Program-made: the position numbers and the translations under genes | Notes under the pieces: generated by a model | Database searches by the model: none | What the model saw: the letters and a program-made list of their open reading frames with translations, nothing else | What the model was told of the DNA's origin: nothing | Assembly: GCF_031458235.1 (NCBI RefSeq) | Contig: NZ_JAVDYB010000001.1 | Coordinates: 2,439,001-2,503,000, forward strand | Origin: Catenuloplanes atrovinosus | GTDB lineage: Bacteria > Actinomycetota > Actinomycetes > Mycobacteriales > Micromonosporaceae | Direction: 5' to 3' | Length of the DNA: 64,000 nt | In this document: positions 49,831 through 58,036 of the stretch, one piece after another | Layout of the letters: the number at the start of each line of letters is the position of its first letter | Numbering within the stretch: position 1 is the first letter of the stretch

Positions 49831-50730
49831 TCAGGACGTCGCGTCGCGCAGCGCCGCCATCGCGGCCCGCGCCTGGCCCTCCGGGTCGGTGCCGAGCGGC
49901 CGCAGCACCACCGTGCCCGCGCCCGCCGCCCGCAGCGCGGCCACCCGGCCCGGGATCGAGTCGGCCGGGCCGATCAGCGTGAAGAGATCCGCCACCGGTA
50001 CGCCGAGCCAGGCGGCCTGCCCGGCCAGCATCTCGCCGGTCTCCGCCGCCGCCCGCGCCGGGTCGTCGCCGACGTGCAGGTAGGCGAAGACGATCAGCTC
50101 GTGCTCCGGGCGGTCGCCGGCGTTCCGGCCGCGCTGGATGTGCGCGCGGGCCGCGGTCAGCGCGTCCGGGCCGTTGCCCTCCGCGATGATCGTGCCGTCC
50201 GCGACCCGGCCGGACAGCTCCAGCGACTTCGGCCGGACCACGCCGGTCACGATCGGCGGTACCACGGCCGGCGGGTGCACCAGCGACACGCCGTCGATCG
50301 TGACCTCCCGGCCGTGCATCGTGACCGTTTCGCCGGCCAGCAGCCCGCGCGTGGCGACGATCGACTCCTCCAGGCGGGCCAGCGGCGACGCCGGGGCCGC
50401 ACCGACCTGCCGCATCCAGTCGGTCACGCCGTGGCCCAGGCCGGCGACCAGCCGCTCCGGGTAGATCCGCGCCACCGTGGCCAGCTCCATCGCCAGCAGC
50501 GCCGGGTTGCGCAGCGCGACCGGTGCGATCCCGATGCCGACCCGCAGCCGCCGCGTCGCCGCGAGCGCGACCGTGGCCGCGCTGATCGACCCGGTCCAGC
50601 CGAGATCCTCGACCACCCAGAGGTCGTCGGCGCCGAGATCCTCCACCGTGGCCGCGAAGCCGGGCAGTTCCTCGGGCGAACGGTCACGATCGAACATGAA
50701 CCCGATGCGCGGGCGCGGGGCGTTGGTCAC
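49831..50730 (-). CDS. LLM-class F420-dependent oxidoreductase
   Basis: A 299-residue luciferase-fold oxidoreductase. It shows RIGFMFDRDRSPEELPGF, GLGHGVTDWMRQVGA and PPIVTGVVRPKSLELSGRVADG. GTG at 50730 lies close to a TAGGGT box on the same strand (about 8 nt), suggesting leaderless translation. Monocistronic between a hairpin and a repeat-rich gap. Substrate unknown. Confidence 0.87.
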   Translation of the reverse strand: MTNAPRPRIGFMFDRDRSPEELPGFAATVEDLGADDLWVVEDLGWTGSISAATVALAATRRLRVGIGIAPVALRNPALLAMELATVARIYPERLVAGLGHGVTDWMRQVGAAPASPLARLEESIVATRGLLAGETVTMHGREVTIDGVSLVHPPAVVPPIVTGVVRPKSLELSGRVADGTIIAEGNGPDALTAARAHIQRGRNAGDRPEHELIVFAYLHVGDDPARAAAETGEMLAGQAAWLGVPVADLFTLIGPADSIPGRVAALRAAGAGTVVLRPLGTDPEGQARAAMAALRDATS

Positions 50731-51077
50731 CGGCCCACCCTAGATCAGCCCCGGGTGACCGCGTAGCGTCCGGCGGCCTCCGCCGCGCGGCCAGATCTGG
50801 CCTGCGCTGGCTGCGGGGTCGTTCCTCGAAGGCTCAGTCAGGTGCGTGGCCGGTTCGGCCCGCGCTGGCCGCGCGGTCGTGCCTCGGAAGCGGCGTCAGG
50901 TGCGTGGCCGGTTCAGGCCTGCGCCGGCCGCGTGGCCGCTCCACGAATCTTGCGTCGGCGCGCGACCGGGCCGCGAGGCTTGCGTCTGGCCGTGTGGCTG
51001 GGCCGCGAAGGTTGCGTTGGCCGTGTGGTCGTGCCGGGAGGCTTGCGTCGGCCGTGTGGCCGGGCAGTGAAGCGGCG
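50731..51077. repeat. Repeat-rich intergenic region
   Basis: 347 bp with degenerate direct repeats of about 31-34 bp, built around GCGTCGGCCGTGTGG and around TCAGGTGCGTGGCCGGTTC (twice, near 50837 and 50908). No gene is supported. Confidence 0.5.
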
Positions 51078-51737
51078 TCAGCCGCGTGGGCGGACCAGGC
51101 CCGCGTTGAAGGCGGCGATGACCAGTTGGGCCCGGTCGCGGGCCGCCAGTTTCGCCAGCAGGTGGGTGATGTGGGTCTTGACCGTCTTGACGGAGATGAC
51201 CAGCGCGGTCGCGATCTCGTCGTTGGAGAGCCCGCCGCCGATCAGCGTCAGCACCTCCACCTCGCGCGCCGTCAGCCCGCGCAGCGCGGGAGCCGGCCGG
51301 CCGGGGCGGGGCGTGCCCACGTAGTGGCTGATGAGGCGGGTGAGGATGGACGGCGCGAACAGGGAGGCGCCCGCGTGCGTACGGTGGATGGCGTCGATCA
51401 GGTCCTCCGGCCGCGCGTCCTTGAGCAGGAAGCCGGAGGCGCCGGCGTGCAACGCCTGCCAGACGTACTCGTCCAGCTCGAACATGCTCAGGACCAGCAC
51501 CCGCGTGCCGGACAGCACCGGGTCGGCGCAGATGCGGCGGGTGGCCTCCAGGCCGTCGAGGTGCGGCATGCGCACGTCCATCAGCACCACGTCCGGCCGG
51601 GTGGCGCGGGCGCGCGTCACGGCCTGCGTGCCGTCCGCGGCCTCGCCGACCACCTCCAGCGCTGGCTCACTGTTGATGATCATGGCGAGGCTGCGGCGGA
51701 GCAGCGGCTGGTCGTCGACGAGCAGGACGCGCGTCAC
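51078..51737 (-). CDS. NarL/FixJ-type response regulator
   Basis: A 219-residue regulator. The receiver domain starts TRVLLVDDQPLLRRSL; the phosphoacceptor Asp is in VVLMDVRMP near 54, with switch Ser in VLVLSMF and Lys in LLKDARPEDL. C-terminal LuxR helix-turn-helix: LTAREVEVLTLIGGGLSNDE and VKTHITHLLAKL. GTG overlaps the kinase stop. With the upstream kinase it probably controls the divergent ABC transporter. Confidence 0.93.
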   Translation of the reverse strand: MTRVLLVDDQPLLRRSLAMIINSEPALEVVGEAADGTQAVTRARATRPDVVLMDVRMPHLDGLEATRRICADPVLSGTRVLVLSMFELDEYVWQALHAGASGFLLKDARPEDLIDAIHRTHAGASLFAPSILTRLISHYVGTPRPGRPAPALRGLTAREVEVLTLIGGGLSNDEIATALVISVKTVKTHITHLLAKLAARDRAQLVIAAFNAGLVRPRG

Positions 51738-52564
51738 GACGCCGTGTCCGGGATGCGGGCGGTGACGCGGAAGCCGCCGTCGACCGCGGACGTGAGCAGC
51801 GTGCCGCCCAGGCTGGTGACGCGTTCGCGCAGGCCGGCCAGGCCGTGGCCGGCGCCCGGCGTGGCGTGCCAGCCGGGTGCGGGCCCGCCGTCCGCGACCG
51901 TGACCACCACGTGCGGGCCGTCCCGGTGGACGTGCACGCGCACGTCGGTCGGGCCGGCGTGGCGGGCGGTGTTGGCCAGCGCCTCGCGGACCGTGCGCGC
52001 GACCGTGACCTGTACGCCGGGCGACACCGGGCCCAGATCGGTCACGATGAGCTGCGGGCGCAGCCCGGCCCGGCCCGCGTTCTCCACGATGCCGGGCAGG
52101 TCGTCGAGGCCGTCGACCGGGGTGAGCGCGCCGGCGGGCGCGCGCAGCACGCCCAGCATGCGGCGCAGCTCCGCGGTGGCCTGGCGGCCGGTCTCCTCGA
52201 TGTCGGTCAGCGCGTCCGCGACCTCCGGCGACTTGGGCAGGTGGCGGGTGGCGGCGGCCCGCACCGTGATCAGGCCCAACCCGTGCGACACGATGTCGTG
52301 CAGGTCACGCGCGATGTGCAGCCGCTCGGCGAGCACCGCCTCGGACGCGGCCCACGCGGTCAGGCGCGCCTCGTAGGCGGCCCGGTCGGCTCGCGCGCGC
52401 CGCACCGCCCAGATCGCCGCGCCGGCCGCGGCGCCCGCGATCACCGGCGGGAGCACGGACGCGAGGGGCCCGGACGCGCCGATCGAGCACATGCCCAGGG
52501 TGAGCACGACCGCGGTCACGACCGCGACGACCAGCACGGGGGACAGCGCGCGACGGGGTCTCAC
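51734..52564 (-). CDS. Sensor histidine kinase (NarL-partner, HPK7-like)
   Basis: A 276-residue kinase. Two short N-terminal membrane helices (about 8-28 and 35-52) lead to the dimerisation helix ERLHIARDLHDIVSHGLG, whose first His-Asp pair holds the phospho-His. The ATPase domain has VREALANTARHAG (N box) and GAGHGLAGLRERV (G box). GTG start. It pairs with the response regulator by a 4-bp overlap. Divergent from the ABC ATPase gene by 98 bp. Confidence 0.9.
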   Translation of the reverse strand: MRPRRALSPVLVVAVVTAVVLTLGMCSIGASGPLASVLPPVIAGAAAGAAIWAVRRARADRAAYEARLTAWAASEAVLAERLHIARDLHDIVSHGLGLITVRAAATRHLPKSPEVADALTDIEETGRQATAELRRMLGVLRAPAGALTPVDGLDDLPGIVENAGRAGLRPQLIVTDLGPVSPGVQVTVARTVREALANTARHAGPTDVRVHVHRDGPHVVVTVADGGPAPGWHATPGAGHGLAGLRERVTSLGGTLLTSAVDGGFRVTARIPDTAS

Positions 52565-52662
52565 CGCATCGACTGTAGTTCTCGGACCCAGGTCGGAGAC
52601 GGCCGCGGGATTCGGATCGCGGTCCGATGTGTACGCGCCGACCCGGCGGTTGACTGACCGGC

Positions 52663-53382
52663 ATGATCACTATCGATCGGGTCAGCAAGACCAAGGGCAG
52701 GACCCGGATTCTGTACGACGTGAGCTTCGAGGCCCGGCCCGGCCGGGTCACCGGCTTCCTCGGCCCGAACGGCGCGGGCAAGACCTCGACGCTGCGCGTC
52801 CTGCTCGGCCTCGACCGCGCGGACGGCGGCACCGCGCTGGTCTGCGGCCGCCGCTACCGCGACCTGGACCGGCCGCTCACCCGGGTCGGCGCGCTGCTCG
52901 ACGGCTCCGGCGCGCACCGGGCCCGGACCGCCCGCGCGCACCTGCGCTGGATGGCCGCCAGCAACGGCCTGCCGGGTTCGCGGGTGGACGAGGTGCTGGA
53001 GGTCGTCGGCCTGACCGCCGACGCCCGCAAGCGTGCCGGCCGGTTCTCGCTCGGGATGAGCCGCCGGCTGGGGCTGGCCACGGCGCTGCTCGGCGACCCG
53101 GAGGTGCTGATCCTGGACGAGCCGATCAACGGGCTCGACCCGTCCGGCATCCGCTGGATGCGGACGTTCCTGCGGGAGCGTGCGGCACAGGGGCGCACGG
53201 TCCTGCTCTCCAGCCACCTGATGGGCGAACTGGCCGAGACCGCGGACGACGTGGTCGTGATCGACAAGGGGCGGGTCGTGGTGTCCGGCTCGCTGGCCGA
53301 GGTCACGGGCGATCACCGTACGCTGGAGGACGCGTTCTTCGCCCTGACCGCCACGAGCGCGCCGGACGGTGCCGCGTGGTGA
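52663..53382 (+). CDS. ABC transporter ATP-binding protein (ABC-2 type)
   Basis: A 239-residue ATPase. Walker A GPNGAGKTS, a variant signature FSLGMSRRLGLATAL in place of LSGGQ, Walker B VLILDEPINGLDPSG, and H-loop SSHLM. Resembles bacteriocin/antibiotic self-protection exporters (NatA/BcrA-like). GTGA overlap with the first permease. Likely expressed under the divergent two-component system. Confidence 0.9.
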   Translation: MITIDRVSKTKGRTRILYDVSFEARPGRVTGFLGPNGAGKTSTLRVLLGLDRADGGTALVCGRRYRDLDRPLTRVGALLDGSGAHRARTARAHLRWMAASNGLPGSRVDEVLEVVGLTADARKRAGRFSLGMSRRLGLATALLGDPEVLILDEPINGLDPSGIRWMRTFLRERAAQGRTVLLSSHLMGELAETADDVVVIDKGRVVVSGSLAEVTGDHRTLEDAFFALTATSAPDGAAW

Positions 53383-54119
53383 CCGCGGAGCTGCGCAAAC
53401 TGCTCGGGCTGCCGACCGCGTGGGCCGGCCTGATCGTCGGCACGCTGCTGGCCCCACTGACCGTGCTGATCAACGCGCCGTCGATGCGCCGGGTGATCGC
53501 GGACGGCACCATCGACGACCTGTCCGACCTGGGCCTGCGCGACCTCGGCATCGGGCTGGTCGGCCCGATGGTGCTCGGCGTGGTGGTGATCAGCAGCGAG
53601 TTCACGCCGACCGGCGAGCACTCGCCCGGCGTCACGCAGCTGCACGCCACGCTGACCGCCATGCCGTCCCGGCTGCGGCTGCTCGCCGCGAAGACGGCCG
53701 CGCTGATCGTGATCGTGTTCGGGCAGGCGGTCGTGGTCACGACCGCGGTGCTCACGCTGACCCGCGCGCTGCACGGCGATGTGATGCCGCCGACCGACTG
53801 GGCCCGGGTGGTCTCGGCGGTGCTCTACTGGGTGCTGCTGGCGCTGCTGTCGTACGCGATCACGCTGATCGTCCGCAACGGCATCGTGACGCTCACCCTG
53901 CTGATCATCAACAGCACGTTCGTCTCCGTCTCGTACCTGCTGACCAAGGTGACCGATCTGGCGCACTACCTGCCGGACATCGCGGGCGCGCGGATGTTCA
54001 TCCGGGGTGGCGCGTTCGAGATGCCGATGTCGCCGCTCACCGCCGGCCTCACCATGACCGCCTGGGTGGTGGCGCTGCTCGCGATCGGCGGCTGGCTGTT
54101 CCACCGGCGGGACGCATGA
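53379..54119 (+). CDS. ABC-2 type permease 1
   Basis: A 246-residue membrane protein with six predicted helices (for example VGPMVLGVVVISSEFTP, ALIVIVFGQAVVVTTAVL). GTG at 53379 overlaps the ATPase stop; GTG one codon earlier is also possible. BcrB/NatB-like. Its stop TGA overlaps an ATG that begins the third MSESS leader. Confidence 0.85.
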   Translation: MTAELRKLLGLPTAWAGLIVGTLLAPLTVLINAPSMRRVIADGTIDDLSDLGLRDLGIGLVGPMVLGVVVISSEFTPTGEHSPGVTQLHATLTAMPSRLRLLAAKTAALIVIVFGQAVVVTTAVLTLTRALHGDVMPPTDWARVVSAVLYWVLLALLSYAITLIVRNGIVTLTLLIINSTFVSVSYLLTKVTDLAHYLPDIAGARMFIRGGAFEMPMSPLTAGLTMTAWVVALLAIGGWLFHRRDA

Positions 54120-54178
54120 GCGAGTCATCGGGTCGGCGCCGCCCCACGGCGCGACCGCACGATGGAGGACCGTCCGGC
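54116..54178 (+). repeat. MSESS repeat, copy 3 (in frame with downstream permease)
   Basis: 63 bp starting at an ATG that overlaps the permease 1 stop. It encodes MSESSGRRRP and runs without a stop straight into permease 2. Its 25-bp core (54118-54142) matches copies 1 and 2. GGAGGA inside it serves the ATG at 54179. If the upstream ATG is used, permease 2 gains 21 residues. Confidence 0.6.
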
Positions 54179-54745
54179 ATGAATCTCCTGGTCGCGGAGT
54201 CGATGAAACTGTGGACGCTGCCGTCGCTGCGGCTCACCGTGCTGCTCACGCTGGCCTCGACCGGGCTGCTGCGCTGGGCCGCCGGTGAGCCCGGCGCGCT
54301 GCCGCTCACGTACACGCAGGCGGGTTTCCTGATCCTGGGGGTGCTGGCGGCGTCGTCCGAGCACGAGGCCGGCGGCCAGTTCCGGTCCACGCTGCTGGCC
54401 GTGCCCCGCCGCGCGCCGCTGCTCGCCGCCAAGGCGGTCACGCTCGCCGCCGCCACGCTCCCGGCCGCCGCGGCCGCGGCGCTGACCTGCGGTCTCGGCG
54501 TCCCGGCGACCGCCTACCTGGTGCTGACCACGCTGCTGGCCGCCGCGTCCACGGTCGTGATCCGCCACGCGGTCCCGGCCGTGCTCCCGCTGCTGCTCGT
54601 CTACTTCATCGCGAGCCCGCTGCTCCGCGACCGCCTGGCCGACTGGCTCCCCGGCGACCCGGGCGACCTCGGTCCGGCGCTCCCGGCCTGGACCCTGACC
54701 GCCGCGGCGATCGCCGCCGTGACCTTCCACCGGCGGGACGCGTGA
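54179..54745 (+). CDS. ABC-2 type permease 2
   Basis: A 188-residue membrane protein with five to six helices, shorter than permease 1. It begins MNLLVAESMKLWTLPSLRL and ends AVTFHRRDA, the same FHRRDA ending as permease 1, so the two are probably diverged duplicates. GGAGGA precedes the ATG by 9 nt. Forms an exporter with the ATPase and permease 1. Confidence 0.82.
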   Translation: MNLLVAESMKLWTLPSLRLTVLLTLASTGLLRWAAGEPGALPLTYTQAGFLILGVLAASSEHEAGGQFRSTLLAVPRRAPLLAAKAVTLAAATLPAAAAAALTCGLGVPATAYLVLTTLLAAASTVVIRHAVPAVLPLLLVYFIASPLLRDRLADWLPGDPGDLGPALPAWTLTAAAIAAVTFHRRDA

Positions 54746-55003
54746 GCATGCTCCGCGGCGATGTGGAAGGTTGGTCACTCGCGCGGCGCGCGGGCGGTAG
54801 GCGACCGTCCGGTGCGGTTCAGAGATCTTGTCGACAGATACGCCTTGTGCTGCCTGGGGGATCGTAGGGGTGAATGTGAGGGGCGGCCGGATCGGCATCA
54901 TGTGAGGCCGGAGTCGAATCAGGGGCGCGACAGACGCCAAGGCTGTCGACGTGGACGGCGCGGTGGACACTTCAGGTATCGGAGACCCCGTCTGGAGGAA
55001 CCA

Positions 55004-55753
55004 ATGCCGCTATCGCCCATCCCCCGGAGGGTGGGCAGCCTTGGGCTGCTCAGAACGGTGATCGCCATAGTGGTCTGGACCGCTGCCTTGGCGCTCATGG
55101 CCACGGCTGTTCTCATTTCGCCGATGCTTCTCCTGCTCGTCGATACTGAAAGTGCCAACTTCGGTCGTTTGAGCGATATCGGTCAGGCCTATGGCCCGGT
55201 TTCCACGTTGCTGTCGGCGATTGCGGTGTGTGTGGCTGTGCTCGTCCAGCGGCGTCAGTTACGCCAAGAGCGCATGGTTATGGCGCGTGAACTGCATGCG
55301 GGTATCCTCAAGACCGCGATGGAGGAGCCGTCATACACACAGTGTTGGGGACCGAGGGTAGCGCCCACCGATGTCGATGAACGACTCTTCTACTACACCA
55401 GTTCGATCATCTCGACTTGGTACTACGGCTGGGACTGCGGCGAGCTGTCCGATGACACCGTGCGTGCGTATGTACGCGCAATGGCGGACAGTGAGATTCC
55501 AAGAATGTATTGGGCGTCGTACGGCGCATGGCGCTTGTCGGCGGCCAGAGGGCGTCAACGCCGGTTCATGGGGATGGTGGACACCGAGTTCCGGGCCGTC
55601 ATGGCTGCGGGCCCACCGTTGAGGAGGGCGGAGCCGGCCGTCGCGCGGCAGCAGGCGACGGAGCCCACGCGGCCCGTCACGTGCTGCCGCCCGGCTCGTT
55701 CCTATTCTGGCCGTTCCGCGGACCGTACCTTCGCGAGGAAGTGGCGCCACTGA
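55004..55753 (+). CDS. DUF6082 family protein
   Basis: A 249-residue protein with two N-terminal membrane helices (about 14-45 and 55-78, ending in a VLVQRRQLRQERMVMARELH helix). The remainder, with SYTQCWGPRVAPTDVDERLF and YYTSSIISTWYYGWDCGELS, matches the DUF6082 group common in actinomycetes. The C-terminal 60 residues are Arg-rich and less convincing. Function unknown. GGAGGAACCA precedes the ATG. Its 3' end overlaps a convergent DUF397 gene by 52 bp. Third positions are less GC-biased than in the main genome. Confidence 0.78.
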   Translation: MPLSPIPRRVGSLGLLRTVIAIVVWTAALALMATAVLISPMLLLLVDTESANFGRLSDIGQAYGPVSTLLSAIAVCVAVLVQRRQLRQERMVMARELHAGILKTAMEEPSYTQCWGPRVAPTDVDERLFYYTSSIISTWYYGWDCGELSDDTVRAYVRAMADSEIPRMYWASYGAWRLSAARGRQRRFMGMVDTEFRAVMAAGPPLRRAEPAVARQQATEPTRPVTCCRPARSYSGRSADRTFARKWRH

Positions 55754-55902
55754 TGCTTGCTGACCGTCAGCAGCCCGGTGGGCCGGGTCGAGTTGCGGAT
55801 CAATACATTGCCTTGCCACGAAGCGACCTCAACGCAATGAAGGTCTGACACGCAGCGGGTGCTCCGCTTCCAGGCCGGTGCGTTACTGCCTTGCTTCGTC
55901 AT
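55702..55902 (-). CDS. DUF397 (BldB-like) protein
   Basis: A 66-residue DUF397 protein: WKRSTRCVSDLHCVEVASW followed by VLIRNSTRPTGLLTVSKHQW and FLAKVRSAE matches the family's W-S-CVEVA-RDS-W-F pattern. Family members partner with XRE regulators in development and antibiotic control, but no XRE gene is adjacent. GAGAGG precedes the ATG. Overlaps the end of the convergent DUF6082 gene. Confidence 0.72.
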   Translation of the reverse strand: MTKQGSNAPAWKRSTRCVSDLHCVEVASWQGNVLIRNSTRPTGLLTVSKHQWRHFLAKVRSAERPE

Positions 55903-55924
55903 GGTTGCGAACCTCTCGGAGATA

Positions 55925-55966
55925 CGAAGAGGCGGCGCCGGAGATGGGACTCCGGCGCCGCCTCTT
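55925..55966 (-). terminator. Strong hairpin after the 55995-57547 gene pair
   Basis: A 17-bp perfect stem (55926-55942 with 55949-55965, 6-nt loop), followed on the leftward strand by CGTATC. Best seen as the terminator of the leftward pair. Confidence 0.7.
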
Positions 55967-55994
55967 GCGTGCGGTCGATCGATGGATGAGAAGG

Positions 55995-56984
55995 TTAGGG
56001 GGCTGATGGACTCTCGGAGGCGGGCAGTGGTGCCGGCGTTGTCGTGTTCGGGTGCGGCGGCTTGGGCGCCGGCGATGTTCCGGCCGGAGTCGGTGGCGGT
56101 GTGCCGATCGGGTCCACCGGATCGGATGCCGGGGAATCGGGCTGCTCAGTCGGCGTCGCCCACCCGGCGTAACCGCCGCTGAGAACCTGGCATCCGTCGT
56201 CCGGCCCGTCCGGTCCGGAAAAGACGGAGAGACCGGACGATTCTCCGACCGTGACCGCGGCCCTGACTTCTTCACCTGGTTGCAGGTTCACGGTTCCGGT
56301 GTCCGCGAGAGCCTCCTGGAGGGATCTCACGATGCGCCATTCACAGGCCTTGCTCGCCGGTGCCTTCAGGGTCACGACATATCTTCGGCCGGGCGGGCCG
56401 GCCAGCGTGACCTCGAGTTCCGGGTGGCCGGCTGAGGCGGGTACCGCTGGCGTCAGCGATGGCGCGGATGCGCTCGGTATAGGAGCGAAGCTCACCTTGA
56501 CCTCTGGTGGGACCGCGTGGTCCGGGCTGAGCGTCGCGCGAGCCGCACCGGGGCGTGTTTCTCCCGTCCCGGGCATGGATCCGGTTCGGTAGCCCAGTGC
56601 TGATGCGGCGGCCATCCCGGATACTACGAGAGCCACCATCGCGAACCTGTAACCGCGACCGCGACCGCGTGCGGCTGTGGTGTGGTCCCAGTACCGGGTC
56701 CACGCTCTGGCCGCTGATGTCGTCATCGCCGGTTCGCCCCAATCGGTGCTGCCCGGCTGGCGGCCGGTGGCTCGGCACAGTGTCAGATCGGATTCGGCTT
56801 CAGGATGCCCACATCGGGCAGCGAGGATTAAGAAGCCTAGGGCGATCTGCCACTGTCCATGCTTGAACAGCCGGAGGCAGATCCGGTAGGCATCCGCTGC
56901 GGCTGATAGTACGGAGATCATTTCTTCATGAGAGGCTCCATCTAGGTCGACGGATGCGATACGGCTTTGTTTGCCTTTGATCAT
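55995..56984 (-). CDS. Single-pass membrane protein with Pro/Thr/Ser-rich tail
   Basis: A 329-residue unknown. Cytoplasmic helical N-terminus (1-110) with AADAYRICLRLFKHGQW and LILAARCGHPEAE, which resembles a short TPR/Sel1-like unit; one membrane helix (about 113-132); an external beta-rich part (about 185-275) with two Cys (KACEWRIV and DDGCQVL); and a low-complexity tail rich in Pro, Thr and Ser. A sensor or regulated surface protein is possible. ATG overlaps the upstream gene's stop by 4 bp. Confidence 0.7.
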   Translation of the reverse strand: MIKGKQSRIASVDLDGASHEEMISVLSAAADAYRICLRLFKHGQWQIALGFLILAARCGHPEAESDLTLCRATGRQPGSTDWGEPAMTTSAARAWTRYWDHTTAARGRGRGYRFAMVALVVSGMAAASALGYRTGSMPGTGETRPGAARATLSPDHAVPPEVKVSFAPIPSASAPSLTPAVPASAGHPELEVTLAGPPGRRYVVTLKAPASKACEWRIVRSLQEALADTGTVNLQPGEEVRAAVTVGESSGLSVFSGPDGPDDGCQVLSGGYAGWATPTEQPDSPASDPVDPIGTPPPTPAGTSPAPKPPHPNTTTPAPLPASESPSAP

Positions 56985-57547
56985 CTTCGTTCCAGGGGTC
57001 GGCTGCGGTGGGCATCGCTTGCGATATGTGTGGCCGTGTTGCTGATGAGGGCCTTGATCTTATCCATATCGAATTTCGTGATTTTCTCGATGTCCCTGTA
57101 GCGGAAGTACAGCATTCTGGCTAGAAGATAAGCCCATTGCTCGTTGCGTGGTCGTTTCGTGAGCGCTTCGTGGAATCTGGGATAGCGTTTCTCATGGAGT
57201 CGTAATAGATGGTCAAGGGCTTCCTTGTTTCTGGCGGGATCGTTATAGGTGATGATCCAGTCCGGAACGAGGTCCCTCTGTGCCAAGTTGAGGCATGCGT
57301 CGATGTGGCCAGGGCGTGCCGCGGGGTCGTCGGGCGGGCTGAAGGCCTGGGAATGCCTCTTGGCTAGCTCCTGGATGTCGTCCGTAAACGGTGATTTGCG
57401 AGTCCGGAGACGGTATTCGACCTCGACAAAAAAATTCGCCCGTTCGGTGGCGAGGCAGCGCCATGACTCACTTTCGAATTCGCCTGAAGTCCTTCTTTTC
57501 TTTTGCGTGGTCTCGTGGTCGCGGTGTCTATCGTTGTCGACGACCAT
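56981..57547 (-). CDS. Hypothetical helical protein, lower-GC gene
   Basis: A 188-residue charged helical protein I do not recognise. Notable stretches: CLATERANFFVEVEYRLRTR and WAYLLARMLYFRYRDIEKITKFDM. Codon use is clearly less GC-rich at third positions than the rest of the window, a sign of transfer. ATG at 57547 is chosen (GGAG 7 nt upstream) over TTG 57565. A perfect 16-bp palindrome lies directly before it. Coupled to the next gene, so the two proteins likely act together. Confidence 0.68.
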   Translation of the reverse strand: MVVDNDRHRDHETTQKKRRTSGEFESESWRCLATERANFFVEVEYRLRTRKSPFTDDIQELAKRHSQAFSPPDDPAARPGHIDACLNLAQRDLVPDWIITYNDPARNKEALDHLLRLHEKRYPRFHEALTKRPRNEQWAYLLARMLYFRYRDIEKITKFDMDKIKALISNTATHIASDAHRSRPLERR

Positions 57548-57817
57548 TTGGTTGCTCCGATTCAAAGCGAACGGCCCGGCTGCTCAGCAGCCGGGCCGTT
57601 CGTCGATATATGTCATGGGGGTGGATGGTCGTGGGGTGCACGGGCATGTGGTGGCGTCGTCACCCCGATCGGCGCCGTTTCGGCGCCGACTAGGTCGGAT
57701 GTGGCAAACAGTACACGAACCGGGCAACTTGCGCAAAGCGGAATTTTTTTCGCCTCGAGATGGCTATGCGGTGCTGGCCGGTGTCGTAAGAGCAAACGAT
57801 CTTCTGGCGAGGAGGAC
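57548..57817. other. Lower-GC leader region with two hairpins
   Basis: Holds a 16-bp perfect palindrome at 57569-57601, in the leader of the leftward gene pair, and a second hairpin (TCGGCGCCG TTT CGGCGCCGA) at 57669-57689. No reading frame here is convincing. Confidence 0.5.
57569..57601. terminator. Perfect 33-bp palindrome upstream of the leftward gene pair
   Basis: GAACGGCCCGGCTGCT, one central C, and its complement; 22 bp from the start at 57547. It could be an attenuator in the leftward leader, or a terminator insulating the locus from the right. Confidence 0.6.
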
Positions 57818-57985
57818 ATGGCGACCCGGCCGCAGCGCCTGCTCGTTGTGCGGGGGTCCTGGCGCATCGGCCGGGTCATCCCTGGGGAGGCGGCCGGCGC
57901 GCCCGTCGACACGTGGTGTGACCGGGCGCACGGCGCGGGATATCGGGAATGCGGTCGCGTTCGCGGGACTTGTCGGCCACTGTAA
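57818..57985 (+). CDS. Possible small protein (55 aa)
   Basis: MATRPQRLLVVRGSWRIG..., 55 residues with four Cys in its second half. A strong GAGGAGGAC ribosome binding site stands 5 nt before the ATG. No family recognised and it ends 51 bp before the efflux gene. Kept as tentative because the Shine-Dalgarno is better than chance. Confidence 0.35.
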   Translation: MATRPQRLLVVRGSWRIGRVIPGEAAGAPVDTWCDRAHGAGYRECGRVRGTCRPL

Positions 57986-58036
57986 GGGCGGCGGTCCGGG
58001 CGGGTCGTTACGCGCAGTGACGGGGCGAGGAGAGCG

